A stretch of DNA of 64,000 bases from the NCBI GenBank assembly GCA_023213315.1, contig JAKCPI010014933.1, forward strand, positions 1 to 64,000, given 5' to 3'. The notes under the pieces were generated by a model that was not told the DNA's origin, searched no databases, and saw only the letters and a list, made by a program, of their open reading frames with translations. Positions 44,776-55,569 of the stretch are shown piece after piece. The position numbers were made by a program, and so were the translations under genes. Positions within the stretch are counted from its first letter, which is position 1, and the number at the start of each line of letters is the position of its first letter. This stretch comes from Euborellia annulipes. Lineage: Eukaryota > Arthropoda > Insecta > Dermaptera > Anisolabididae.

Positions 44776-46070
44776 CAAAATTATTATTATTACATTCCAA
44801 TTAAGTGCCTGCTTGAGGATTTGTTTACATTAATGGAATACACAAATGAAAAGAATACATAAATATTTCTATACACATTAATAAATATTCCCATGGGAGA
44901 AATCGTAACTTTAAGAATTAATAACTCAAAAAGTTATAGGAATTTCGGGATGAAAATAATTTTCCTATAATCCCGAAAGGTCTCTGTATGCATATAAAAT
45001 TTCATTTTAAAATTCCAACGGAAAGTTGCCTAAATAGAGCGTGACAGACAGACGGACATTAACGAATTATATATATATATAGTTAATTAAAATTTCTGTT
45101 GTATTGTATTTTACATTTGTGGAGAAGATTTCGAGGTAAAAAAAAATCGGTGCTCGCAGTCTTTCCTGAAAAAAGGAAAAATAAATATTTAAATTAGAAT
45201 TAATGATCGGGCAGATAATACAATAATTAACAAAATTACTCTCGGAAATTTTTATTTGGTTGACGACTGATATGCAAAGTACAGTTACAATATTTAATAT
45301 CTACCTAAGGCCATTGCCTTAAAATATTACATTATTTAGTAAACAACTAATTATAGAAAAATTACGGCCACTTCAACCTAGTGTACAGATTAAATTTTTT
45401 TAAAATTATTTTTCAATTTTAAAAATCCTATTACTGCTTAAATTTAATCCATTAGTATAATAAATTCTTTAATTGAATTGTAGCTTTGATGAGTGTTGAT
45501 TTCCATTTCATAATGAATTCCAGCATGCTTAATCCAAAACGAGATAATTATGAAAGTTTTAAAGCTTGATGAAAAATGTCTATTAGTTTGCTCACTTAGT
45601 TGTTTTTGCTTTGGAATTAATTTAATTAAAATTTCCATATTTTTTCAATAAAAAAATCTTTTTTTTTAATTATTTATTTGATCTATTTTTTTTTTTTTTT
45701 TATATTATAAGTAAATAGAGAATTTGAGTTAATCTTAACTTTAATAGAGTCAATTAAAACTTCCTTTGATTAAAAGATAAACAATTCATGAATAATTAAA
45801 AGTTGTTCAAAAAAAAAAAAAAAAAACAATACTAAAAAACACAAATTTTCTCTTATCTTTATAACAATCTTTTTCAAATTTTCACCCAAAAAGTGTATAT
45901 CAAGATGAGCATTGCGTAACCGAGAAGAAAGATCGCATATCAATTGAAAATTAAAATAAAAAAAAAATACAACTATTTTCGGTCAGTAGTTAATTAATGT
46001 TTATTAGATGTGAAGTAATAAATCGTAAGAGGTCGGCTAATCCATCAAACGAAATGGAAATCGCGGAGTA
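44776..46070. other. AT-rich intron, no gene seen
   Basis: No recognised repeat or coding sequence. The - strand frame at 45638-45444 has no support. Confidence 0.4.
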
Positions 46071-46235
46071 TTTTTTTTTTTTTTTTTACGGGCAGAGGTG
46101 ATCCATCATGGTTGGAGATGGACAGCGTGTCACGTGGTACTAGGGGTCTTATCCGATTCGATGCGATCCTACCAATGACGTATGCAAATCAATCGGATCG
46201 CGTTTTAATTTTATGCAAATTCATCCATCTTGAGT
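46071..46235. promoter_or_regulatory. Candidate enhancer-like patch with two octamer sites
   Basis: ATGCAAAT occurs at 46192-46199 and 46213-46220. GTGTCACGTGGTAC contains a CACGTG E-box, and TCCGATTCGATGCGATCC with AATCGGATCG form an imperfect palindrome. The start (T run, ACGGGCAGAGGTGATCCATC) resembles a retroposon tail, so part may be repeat. Function is inference. Confidence 0.3.
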
Positions 46236-46356
46236 TTGGGAAATATTCATTGACTTGAATGTTAACCAAGTTATAATTAGGCACATTAATCATTTTTTTT
46301 ATTCTTTAGTAAATTTTTGGAATTTATTATTGTCTATATATGCATATTAAAAAAAA

Positions 46357-46838
46357 ATCTGGTGTGACTGGGCACAGCACACAACTTTCTCTTACCTTCG
46401 GTAATCGAAAGTTGTGTTCTGTGCTTGTCACACCAGATTTTTTGTGTCGAAATATATTTAGTTTCCGCCAATATATTAGAAATTTAAGATGTCAAAATTA
46501 TAAACATGGGAAAATATTTATATTTTGTTACCATGGCAACCATTTCTCCTATCTTCCCTATGAAATACAAGAGTAAAGTGTGCTTCAAACAATTTTGAGG
46601 GCAAAACGAGAATATACATTTGAAAGAGCATCTAAAAAATAATTGATTTTTGAATTTTAATCAAAATCGTTAGAGAGAATTTTGAGAAAATCGAAAAAAA
46701 CTGAAAAAGTACATCAGTAAAGTACTAGTACCCTTTGGCCGATTTTGATTAAAAGCTTATTTTTCCGGTCCCGGGTGGTATTTAACTTAAATATAAAATT
46801 TCATCCTCCTAGCTCAATTCCTTCATGCTTAAAATTGA

Positions 46839-46870
<32 letters not shown>

Positions 46871-47010
46871 CATGTCGCGAAAACCACTTTTTTGGATTCA
46901 GGGGACCTCAAAACGTGAAGATCCATCAAAATCTCGACATCGAATTTTTGACATGAACCAATACTTTCTCTCTATATATATATTACATATATACATAGGT
47001 AAGAGAAAGT
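46357..47010 (+). repeat. Two-hairpin repeat family, second full-length copy
   Basis: Same blocks and order as 25449-26105, with a CA run at about 46838-46866 in place of the CAGACA run. 5' hairpin 46357-46440, closing hairpin ending 47010. A lone closing arm (GGTAAGAGAAAGT) recurs at about 47129-47141. Confidence 0.8.
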
Positions 47011-47504
47011 AAAAATTATTTGTCTGAAATGAACTGAAAGATTAAATATTACCAAATTGTTAATATCAGTTCGGGAAATAATATGCCATAACTCAATGCT
47101 TAAAAGTAAAATCCATTACTTCCCATATAGGTAAGAGAAAGTATAATAAAAAGTAGATAAATTTATTATAATTAGAATCAGAGGCCTTAGCCAACATTAC
47201 GAAGCTCCGGGTAACATATCTTTGCTAGGCAAATTACAAAAAATATTATTATTCGCTGATAAATTAACCAATCTACCAAGTTAAGTAAGACCAAACGGTG
47301 ATTAAAATTGGGATAGGTGGCCATCGAGAAACAAGACTGTAAAAAACCCGCCGGAAACCATTAGGAATTATTTATTTATTTTTTATTTTTAACTTAATTA
47401 AATGGTCGTCGGAAAAACCATTTGGCCAATGGCAAAGTGTGTTTCAGATATAGGAACCCGAAAAAAATTTTTTTTTTTTAATCGGGGCATAAATCTGAGT
47501 TTTT

Positions 47505-47824
47505 ATTCTCCGAGATCCGTACGCACTGACTCGCAAATTGCAAATGTGACCAGTGACTCTGGTCTCGGTAATTATTTATTTAAAAAATATGCAATTTTAT
47601 GAATTAACCAAAGTTTTAAATATCAACTTTTTTGATTAGGGTTATTGCGCGAGGCTCTTGCAAGTATTCTCCGAGATCCGTACGCACTGACTCGCAAATT
47701 GCAAATGTGACCAGTGACTCTGGTCTCGGTAATTATTTATTTAAAAAATATGCAATTTTATGAATTAACCAAAGTTTTAAATATCAACTTTTTTGATTAG
47801 GGTTATTGCGCGAGGCTCTTGCAA
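47505..47824. repeat. 161-bp tandem duplication
   Basis: ATTCTCCGAGATCCGTACGC begins at 47505 and again at 47666. The two copies look identical by eye and end at GAGGCTCTTGCAAG. The second copy then runs into the C/G-rich minisatellite. Confidence 0.8.
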
Positions 47825-48075
47825 GGGGAGAGGGGAGGGAGGGGGTAATTGCCCTTCTCGCCCCCACTCGAGTAAATCGAGGGATCCACACCCCCGCAGC
47901 AGGTCTCCATAGTGAACCTTTAGGGACACAGGGATATACACGCTCCCACCAGGGACAAACAGGGATCCACACTCCCGCACCAAGGACACACACAGTAGAT
48001 CGAAAGTGACCAGAAGAAATATGTGTGTCGCTGATGCGGGCGTGTGGATCCCTCGATCATTTTTAATCATTTTTA
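47825..48075. repeat. Palindromic minisatellite (CAGGGACACACAGGGATC type)
   Basis: GAGGGATCCACACCCCCGC and GCGGGCGTGTGGATCCCTC bracket degenerate CCAGGGACA/CACACGC repeats around GATCGAAAGTGACCAGAAG. A sister copy lies at 60645-60905, and both are followed by TCATTTTTAATCATTTTTAC. Confidence 0.6.
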
Positions 48076-48169
48076 CTCGGGCACCCTAAGATTTGATAGA
48101 AAAAAAAATTGAATTTAGAAAAAATTAAAATTATATGTAGACTATAATGCTTTTTATAATATTTATTTA

Positions 48170-50050
48170 TAGACCAGGCGCTGGAGGTAGTTGAGTATGC
48201 AAAATCTGAGGACCGAATTCTGACAATGGATTTGGGCTAAGAATAGCTCCCAGAATAAGGATCCGGATCTTGCCGGGCCAATTTTTGGTCCAATTTTTTT
48301 TTACCCCCACCCCTATTATTTCCATAGGAAATCAATGGAATGCATGCTAAGATGATGTGAAAACCTGCAATTATGGTCAAATTCGAGTACTTAAAACCTC
48401 AAATGATGAAAAAACTGTCTTGTCAGCAACTGAGGGGATCCTCTAGAGTCCCCTGAGAAGTACTATCTTGCCACCAGTTGTGGTGGTCCCCTCTAACCCC
48501 TTCAACTCTTTTCTATCTCTCTGTTATAAATTTAAATATACGGCCTAAACACCACGCCAAATTGTGGGGACCGGCAATTATTCTCATAATCTACTACGTG
48601 GTGCCTCAATCAATGAAAAATACTATCTTGCCACCAGTTGTGGTGGTCCCCTTTAACCCCTTCACCTTTTTTATCTCCCTTTATTATAAATTTAAATATA
48701 CGGCCTAAACACCACGCCAAATTGTGGGGACCGGCAATTATGTTTATAATCCACTACCTGGTGCCCCAATCAATGAAAAATACTATCTTGCCACCAGTTG
48801 TGGTGGTCCCCTCTAACCCCTTCACCTCTTTTCTCTCTCTCTGTTATAAATTTAAATATACGGCCTAAACACCACGCCAAATTGTGGGGACCGGCAATTA
48901 TTCTCATAATCTACTACGTGGTGCCCCAATCAATGAAAAATACTATCTTGCCGCCAGCTGCAGTGGTTCCCTTTAACCCCTTCACCTCTTTTCTCTCCCT
49001 TTATTATAAATTTAAATGTACTGCCTTAAAACCATGCTAAATTGTGGGGACCGGCAATTATGCTCATAATCTACTACCTGGTACCCCAATCAATGAAAAA
49101 TACTATCTTGCCACCAGTTGTGGGGTCCCCTCTAACCCCTTCACCTCTTTTCTCTCTCTCTCTCCCCGGTACCCACAATTTGACGTGGGATTTAGGCCGT
49201 ATATTTAAATTTATAACAGAGAGAGAGAAAGAGGTGAAGGGGTTAAAGGGGACCACCGCAGCTGGCGGCAAGATAGTATTTTTCATTGATTGGGGTACCA
49301 CGTAGTAGATTATAAAATAATTGCCGCTCCTCATAATTTGCCGTGGTTTTAAGGCAGTACATTTAAATTTATAACAGAAGAGAGAGAAAAGAGTTGAAGG
49401 GGTTAGGAGGGGGCCACCACAACTGGCGGCAAGATAGTATTTTTCATTGATTGGGGCACCAGGTAGTGGATTATAAACATAATTGCCGGTCCCCACAATT
49501 TGGCGTGATGTTTAGGCCGTATATTTAAATTTATAATAAAGGGAGATAAAAAAGGTAAAGGGGTTAAAGGGGACCACCACAACTGGTGGCAAGATAGTAT
49601 TTTTCATTGATTGGGGCACCACGTAGTAGATTATGAGAATAATTGCCGGTCCCCACAATTTGGCGTGGTGTTTAGGCCGTATATTTAAATTTATAACAGA
49701 GAGATAGAAAAGAGTTGAAGGGGTTAGAGGGGACCACCACAACTGGTGGCAAGATAGTACTTCTCAGGGGACTATAGAGGATCCCCTCAGTTGCTGACAA
49801 GACAGTTTTTTCATTATTTGAGGTTTTAAGTACTTGAATTTGACCATAATTGCAGGTTTTCACATCATCTTAGCATGCATCTCATTGATTTCCTATGGAA
49901 ATAATAGGGGTGGGGGTAAAAAAAAATTGGACCAAAAATTGGCCCGGCAAGATCCGGATCCTTATTCTGGGAGCTATTCTTAGCCCAAATTCATTGTCAG
50001 AATTCGGTCCTCAGATTTTGCATACTCAACTACCTCCAGCGCCCGCTCTA
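48170..50050. mobile_element. Fold-back element of 160-bp repeats with TA target duplication, copy 2
   Basis: TA at 48170-48171 and 50049-50050 enclose 1877 bases with the same inverted ends as the copy at 41940. Five left-oriented 160-base units, a switch near 49165, then four inverted units and the right arm. Unit number differs from copy 1, so units expand or shrink within the element. Confidence 0.85.
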
Positions 50051-50152
50051 TTAATAAAAATATATTTCGACAATTTTATAATTCCCGACTTTGTAATTTA
50101 AAATCTTAAACCGTAGCTGAAATTAGGTATGCTGAGACGATTAAGTAAGGTT

Positions 50153-50357
50153 AATGGAGAAAATAAACCAGTGATTGCTTTCCACTAGGAACCGACCGAA
50201 TATTCGGTTTCGGTTACGGTTTCGGCCAAAAATCATGGTTTCGGCCGTAGTTTCGGTTTCGGCCAAAAAGTGGCCGAACCTTTCGTGCAATTCGAAATAT
50301 TTCCTGAATAAATTATTTTCCTGTGGAAAGCAAGCGGTGGTTTATTTTCTCCACTAA
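50153..50357. mobile_element. Short MITE with TTTCGGCC-rich core
   Basis: TGGAGAAAATAAACCA and TGCTTTCCAC at the left (50156-50188) pair with GTGGAAAGCA and TGGTTTATTTTCTCCA at the right (50321-50354). The core repeats TTTCGGTTTCGGCCAAAAA. About 200 bases, no target duplication I can fix. Confidence 0.6.
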
Positions 50358-50394
50358 ACATTCTAAAGTCTATAGGCCTATAACCTCAGCCTAA

Positions 50395-50460
50395 AAAAGT
50401 GAGTATTCGGATCCCTGGCAGTCTGATTAGAATTTATTTAGATACTAAATGCCCAATAAT
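50395..50460 (+). repeat. SINE fragment
   Basis: GTATTCGGATCCCTGGCAGT with CTGATTAGAATTTATTTAG, a diverged B-box region of the SINE at 5986. Confidence 0.4.
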
Positions 50461-50639
50461 CGATGGCACTATTTAACACACAGCCTTGAGATTAGTCAAG
50501 CAATCGGAAATTTTTGTAAGAAAAATTTTTTTTTATAAAATTTCTTGAGTTGAATGGCTGTAGAGATTCAAATTAGAAACAGGAACGGGAGCCTTCTCAG
50601 GAACAGCAGCCAGGATAAATAATAAAAATCTATATTTCG

Positions 50640-50682
50640 TTGCCGACGTTTCGGGTGCAAGTCGCACCCATCCTCAGGGCAA
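50640..50682 (-). ncRNA. Hammerhead-ribozyme-like motif, best in the window
   Basis: Read on -: TTGCC (50682-50678) pairs with GGCAA (50644-50640) as helix I; CTGAGGA core at 50677-50671; one extra T; GGGTGC (50669-50664) pairs with GCACCC (50658-50653) around GACTT as helix II; then GAAACGTC (50652-50645). Helix III would be only the self-complementary ACGT, as expected if two copies dimerise. The expected cut is after the C at 50645. The extra base after CTGANGA is shared with the other copies in this window. Known: Penelope-like elements carry such motifs. No coding part lies nearby. Confidence 0.6.
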
Positions 50683-50689
50683 GCAAAAT

Positions 50690-51720
50690 TGTCAAAATTT
50701 CGTACAAGTTGATCGGTTTTTTTATAGAATAGCTAACAACTTTTGAGACATTTGGTTGCCTAAATTCAAGGCTCAAGTCTTCCTTTGAGGGGGAGGGAGG
50801 GGGGGTATTATTGGCATCGAGTTTATTTGGATAATCTCTATCATATTAATTAAATAGTTTATTTATGACCTAAAAAAAAGAAATTGTTTTATTAAGTTTT
50901 AATCAAAAGATTGATACTTCTTTCATCCACCTTATTGTGTAGGTGGGCACTACGATAAATAAGTATAATCCAAAAGCGATATGTCCAGTGTATACTCAAT
51001 TTATTTCCCTTCCATAAATCTAATTAAGAAAGAAAAAAAAAATTAAAACACCATTGCGCACACATGACCCATGAATTACAACTGGTACAGATGGTGGGTG
51101 GTTCAGGATGGAATTCAATTCAGTTAAGGGTGAGTCATCGTCACAGAACGAAATCGCAATTATCTTAGAAAATTTTCATATAAATCTCACATGTCGTTGA
51201 CTTTATTTGGGAGAACAATACATTTTGATTTATTAAGAGATGATTTCTTTTGGGGATTAATGAAGAGTTTGTTCGAAGAAAAGAGAGATAGAGAATAAAT
51301 AAGGCAACGACCTTGGCAGTGAAAGGATAGCACTATTACAGAGAACACATTCAAAATAGAGATCGTGAATGAGATACATTTATATTTTGAAATCAAAATA
51401 CTGTTTGTATTTTACTTTATCCATTAAATCTAATATTTTACTAATTTTGGTTCTCTTTCTGGACAATAAAATTTGTTTATAAAATAACCAATTAATTAAA
51501 ACAAATATAAGAAAACAAAAAAAAAATATAAGCGGTTATCGGTATCCCCCCCCAAAAAAAAATTAACTAATTTAAATACAGTATGGAATACATTGCATCC
51601 CCTAAATGGCTTATGGAAAAAGCAAAATAATTCAGAGGGGAAATAGACCTATAAATAGGCTAACCTTAAAAAAAAAACGTTTTTTTTTTTAAGTCTTTTC
51701 TGCATCTTAGGCCATATATA
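50690..51720. other. AT-rich intron, no gene seen
   Basis: 51060-51180 is somewhat less AT-rich and non-repetitive. No exon supported. Confidence 0.35.
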
Positions 51721-51725
51721 GACTT

Positions 51726-52122
51726 TTAAGGTGCGCGTCTCGAAAAACGGTTAGAACACTATTGACTACCGAGTTAATCTAGGCGGCAAGAGATGGCGTT
51801 AGTTTTTCCCATACAAGGGATTTATTCCATTTCATTTGAAAGATTCCAGCTAATTAATTAAACGTAAAAAATTAATTATTTTTTAACACAATGATAACTA
51901 ATTTAGTTATCTATAAGTTATAGAGCGGATTTTTTTAAAAATATCTTTTATTTAATGCGATTAATCTAAAAAAAAATTTATTTTTTCTAAAATCAAAAAA
52001 AGGGCTTCTATAAGTTGTAGACATTTTAAATAGCTTTAATTTAAAAAAAATTGAGGTCGATAGCTTCAAAATTGTGGCCGCTGGAATCTTCCAAAATTAG
52101 CACCTTGAGACGCGCACCTTAA
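51726..52122 (+). mobile_element. TTAA-flanked MITE, best copy
   Basis: TTAA at 51726-51729 and 52119-52122 enclose 389 bases. Ends GGTGCGCGTCTCG and GAGACGCGCACC are inverted; the one inside base pairs on. Internal landmarks: GGCGGCAAGAGATGGCGTTA, TTTCATTTGAAAGATTCCAG, GGGCTTCTATAAGTTGTAG. No open frame. Confidence 0.85.
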
Positions 52123-52149
52123 TAATACATAGTATTTATAAACGATATA

Positions 52150-52260
52150 TAATAGGGGGCCCAGACATATTTATTTATACCATTTGGTTTCCAAATGATT
52201 TAAATAAATTCATCGGACTGTCTGGGATCCGAACCCGCGCCCCTTTAATTAACCGGTTAA
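52150..52260 (-). repeat. SINE fragment
   Basis: Read on -, GCGGGTTCGGATCCCAGACA and ATTTATTTAAATCATTTGG, the B box and linker of the SINE family. Confidence 0.55.
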
Positions 52261-52917
52261 AATTTTTCATAATTTAAATGTAATAATTAAATTTTATTTT
52301 TTAATTTAATACCATACTCCATATTTTATTATTTATTTTGACAAAGTTCATTAAACCCTTTTGAGATGGTAAAAAATTAATTACTTCAGAATGGTCGACA
52401 CCTCCTTTCCCGTGTCAGAAAAGAGTTCTTAATAAACAGATAGAAGATAAAAAAAAAAGACACCACGTAATGGAAAACAAAAGCCTTCGCAAATTAAAAT
52501 TAAAATTTTATTAAAAAAAATACCGATCATATTTTATACTCAGCCATATTTTTTGAATAATTTTCCTATATGATAAATCTTTTTTTTTTATCTGATTTTA
52601 TTTTCTAATTCATTTTAATTAAAAAACAAATAGATCTCAGGATTTCTTTCCGTTTTAATTAATTTTTTCCTACTATTATTTTTCCAGTTATCATTTTGAT
52701 ACCTGACTTTAAATTAATGACCATCTAAATAAATAAATTAACAGGTTACCACGTATTGTTTTCTCTGAACAAAACTACCGTCCCATTCTATTATGTTAAA
52801 AAAAATTTATTGTTATTACTTTATTCTTCCATTTCAAACCAAAGTTTTTTTAATTAAGATTAAGAACTTAACTATGTAAAATTTTTACATATATAGCCTA
52901 AATTCAAAAATTTAAGT

Positions 52918-53050
52918 TCTTTTTCGGCATCTGAAGCTATTTAAATCCCACCAATAGATTAGTTAATTCAATTGAAATAAATTTTATCGCCTGGAACGGG
53001 AAAAGAACCTAAGACCTCTAGCATTGGAAAATTTACCCCTGAGCCACAAA
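52918..53050 (-). repeat. SINE fragment
   Basis: Read on -, a B-box relic (TAGGTTCTTTTCCCG), an ATTGAATTAACTAATC linker, and GCTTCAGATGCCGAAAAAG at the 3' end. Confidence 0.5.
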
Positions 53051-53950
53051 TCAAGGGCATTTTTGATTTAGTAAAAAAGTTAATAAATAAGTACAATCTT
53101 TGATATGTGGACCGTGTAAATTTATCAACACGTTTTACTAGTATAAATTAACTCACTCGTAAAATAGATACGTGACAGAATCAGGCTCAATATATATATA
53201 CATATACATATAAAAACTTGTTAAATAAGATATTAAAAAGTTACCATAAATTGGAATTTAGTTTTATTAATTTTAAATTATTATTTATTTGATAATAATA
53301 ATTTATAATCTTTACTTAGATATTGATCAATCTGTTTTCTACAGTTGAAAACTAGTAGATGATGCCATAATCTTAAATTTTTATATTTAAATTTTCCCAC
53401 GATGAAAAGAATTCATTAATATCAAATAAATTTAAAGATTTATTTTAGCTACATCACTAAGCATTAATAAGTAAATGATTTAAACCATTTAAAAACATTT
53501 TTAAATCGTGGTTTATGACCCTTTCGGCGAGCAAATGCATCAAATTTATTCTTGCTGAATGTTTGGAAATTTTCAAATTTCCCTCTTAAATTTTAAATTT
53601 CCCTCTTCCGCTCCACTTCCTTAACTCTAGCCAAACAGCTTCCTGATCGGCACAGACGGAAGCTAGCCGCTAGCGATTTATATATAGTAATGATGATTTT
53701 TAGTTAATTTATTTTAAATAATCCAAACTACAATAATTACGTTTTGGCTATTATTTATGCAGTCGTGATACTGAGTGTATTCTGAGTTACTATTTGCTTT
53801 CTAAAGTGAATACATCACCTGATGAGATCAGCAGAAATAGAGACAGAAACGTAATTGTTAAATTGTTGTAGTACATTTATATTATTAATTACTAACTAAA
53901 ATAAATCACGACAAAATGCAAAAAATTTACTAAATCAATAAGAAATTTTT
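53050..53950. other. AT-rich intron with a hammerhead-like relic
   Basis: 53730-53870 is an inverted Penelope-type pair (ACTACAATAATTACGTTTT and its partner) with CTGATGA at 53819-53825 and GAAACGTA at 53846-53853. 53521-53585 matches the dispersed piece at 17998. Confidence 0.45.
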
Positions 53951-53951
53951 C

Positions 53952-53976
53952 ACCAAATTAATTTTTTCAGGTGAGA
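53952..53976 (+). promoter_or_regulatory. Second candidate recursive splice site, weaker
   Basis: Seen: ATTTTTTCAG at 53961-53970 joined directly to GTGAGA at 53971-53976. The pyrimidine tract is short and preceded by AT-rich sequence, so the acceptor is only moderate; the donor is acceptable. It lies on the same strand as the stronger site about 41 kb upstream. Chance occurrence in 64 kb of AT-rich DNA is quite possible. Confidence 0.3.
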
Positions 53977-53979
53977 TAT

Positions 53980-55385
53980 GCAATCTTTCAACTTGCCCTT
54001 GCTTAAATTATTTAAAAAGGTATTTTCTATGTAGTGTTTCGCACATAAACTCCCTCAAGCGTTGAGATGTGATTGGTTAATTTGATGGCGCGCAAGGCAA
54101 AATCAATTTAGAGAAATTTTCTTAAATAAAAAAAAAAAAAGAAAGGAAAAATAAAGCCCAGTCCTATTATAAAATTTATTCTATTCCGCATAACATAACG
54201 TATATAAATAAATAACATTTCTTATATATGTAAAAATGTTTATTTAAATTCATTATAAATAACAAAAAAAAGCATTATTTATTTTCTTTTACGTCAATTA
54301 GTTTAGGAAATGAATTATGTGCAAAAAAATGGCAGCCTTATTTGGACCATTTCCTCTATATAAGTAAAAATTAAATAAATTCTCACGTTTACTTTTATTA
54401 TTTTTTAATAAAAGCTAAAAGGAAATATTTATCAAAAGAATCACCATAAAAAAAAACAATAATGCTATTTTTTCAGAATATAACTATCTATCTTAAAGTT
54501 TACTTAGATGTGATATAAAATAAATAATCGACCTCTTCTACCGAATATATTTGAATTAATTCCCTGGCTGGCTTATTTAAATTCCCTGAAGGGTCCCTCC
54601 TTAAAGGTTCTAATCCTGTTTCGAATCCTGGTCACGTTCGCGGGGGCGGATCTTTTAATAACCTTTTATTTTGTGGGCTAGTTCATCTCAAATTAAATTA
54701 AACCAATTCTCAATTAAATTTAAGAATTTTAATTAAATTATAAACAATTTTTTTTTTTTTGTAAATAAATTTGGAATGAATATGAAGAAATTGATTAAGC
54801 GGCAGGCATTAAGGACAACACCCAAGGATTGATGAAATTAAGAATTCCTGGGACATCAACTTTTAATATAGCTTTTAATTATAGTATTCGAAGAGGGTTA
54901 ATAAGGGTTTCTAAACAATTCCTAAGAGAAAACAGACACGCCTATTGTTTATATTCATTTCGCGATTCTTCTTTTAATAAATACACAATTAGAAATCAAT
55001 ATTCAAATAATGAATTAATTGATGAACAAAATGGTAATTTATTTTTTTTTTTTATTATATATTCAATATAAAAGGGAATCGTGCAAAAAATTTTCAATTT
55101 TCGGATTAGTTAAAGAATAGAGAAATTAATGAATTTGAAAAGTCATTTTTATGTTTATGTATTCAATCTGAACTATTATTTATTTTACTATCTACGCAAA
55201 TTTTAGAGATTAATTAAAGAGTATGTGGCTGTCTAATGTGAATTGAGAAAAGGCACTACAAATCTACATCTATCTATGCCTGAAGATGGCTAAATTTTGT
55301 TAATTAAAATAAAGGAATTTAAAATTTTTTTTTTTAGACTATTATTAAAAATATCAATAGTACGAATTGATTTTGTTAATTTTTT
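53980..55385. other. AT-rich intron, no gene seen
   Basis: 54595-54645 holds a B-box-like GTTTCGAATCCTGG with GC-rich flank, probably a SINE relic. The + frame at 54829-55071 is unsupported. CCTGAAGATGGC at 55277-55288 is a lone hammerhead half-core. Confidence 0.35.
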
Positions 55386-55404
55386 AAATAAAATAAATAT
55401 TTTT

Positions 55405-55510
55405 ATGACTAGTCTTACAGAACAAAACTTTCTCTTACGTTCGGTAATTAAAAGTGATGTCACGCCAGATTTTTTGTGTCAACATATAATTAGTTTACGG
55501 TATGGAATTA
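55405..55510 (+). repeat. Two-hairpin repeat family, 5' fragment
   Basis: ACTTTCTCTTACGTTCGGTA and CACGCCAGATTTTTTGTGTC, then TTAGTTTACGG. Truncated after that. Confidence 0.55.
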
Positions 55511-55569
55511 TTATTTAAAGTATTTTACTGCAGCTAAGAACAAAACCACGTGGACAATAAACAAATTCG

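Noticed and set aside
47777..48070. Three overlapping frames on both strands
   Set aside because: They cover a palindromic minisatellite, which is open in several frames because of its short repeat.
42250..49742. Several open frames of the MWWSPLTPSTLF type on both strands
   Set aside because: They are translations of the 160-base fold-back units; the same peptide appears in every unit and in both orientations, with no start context or domain.
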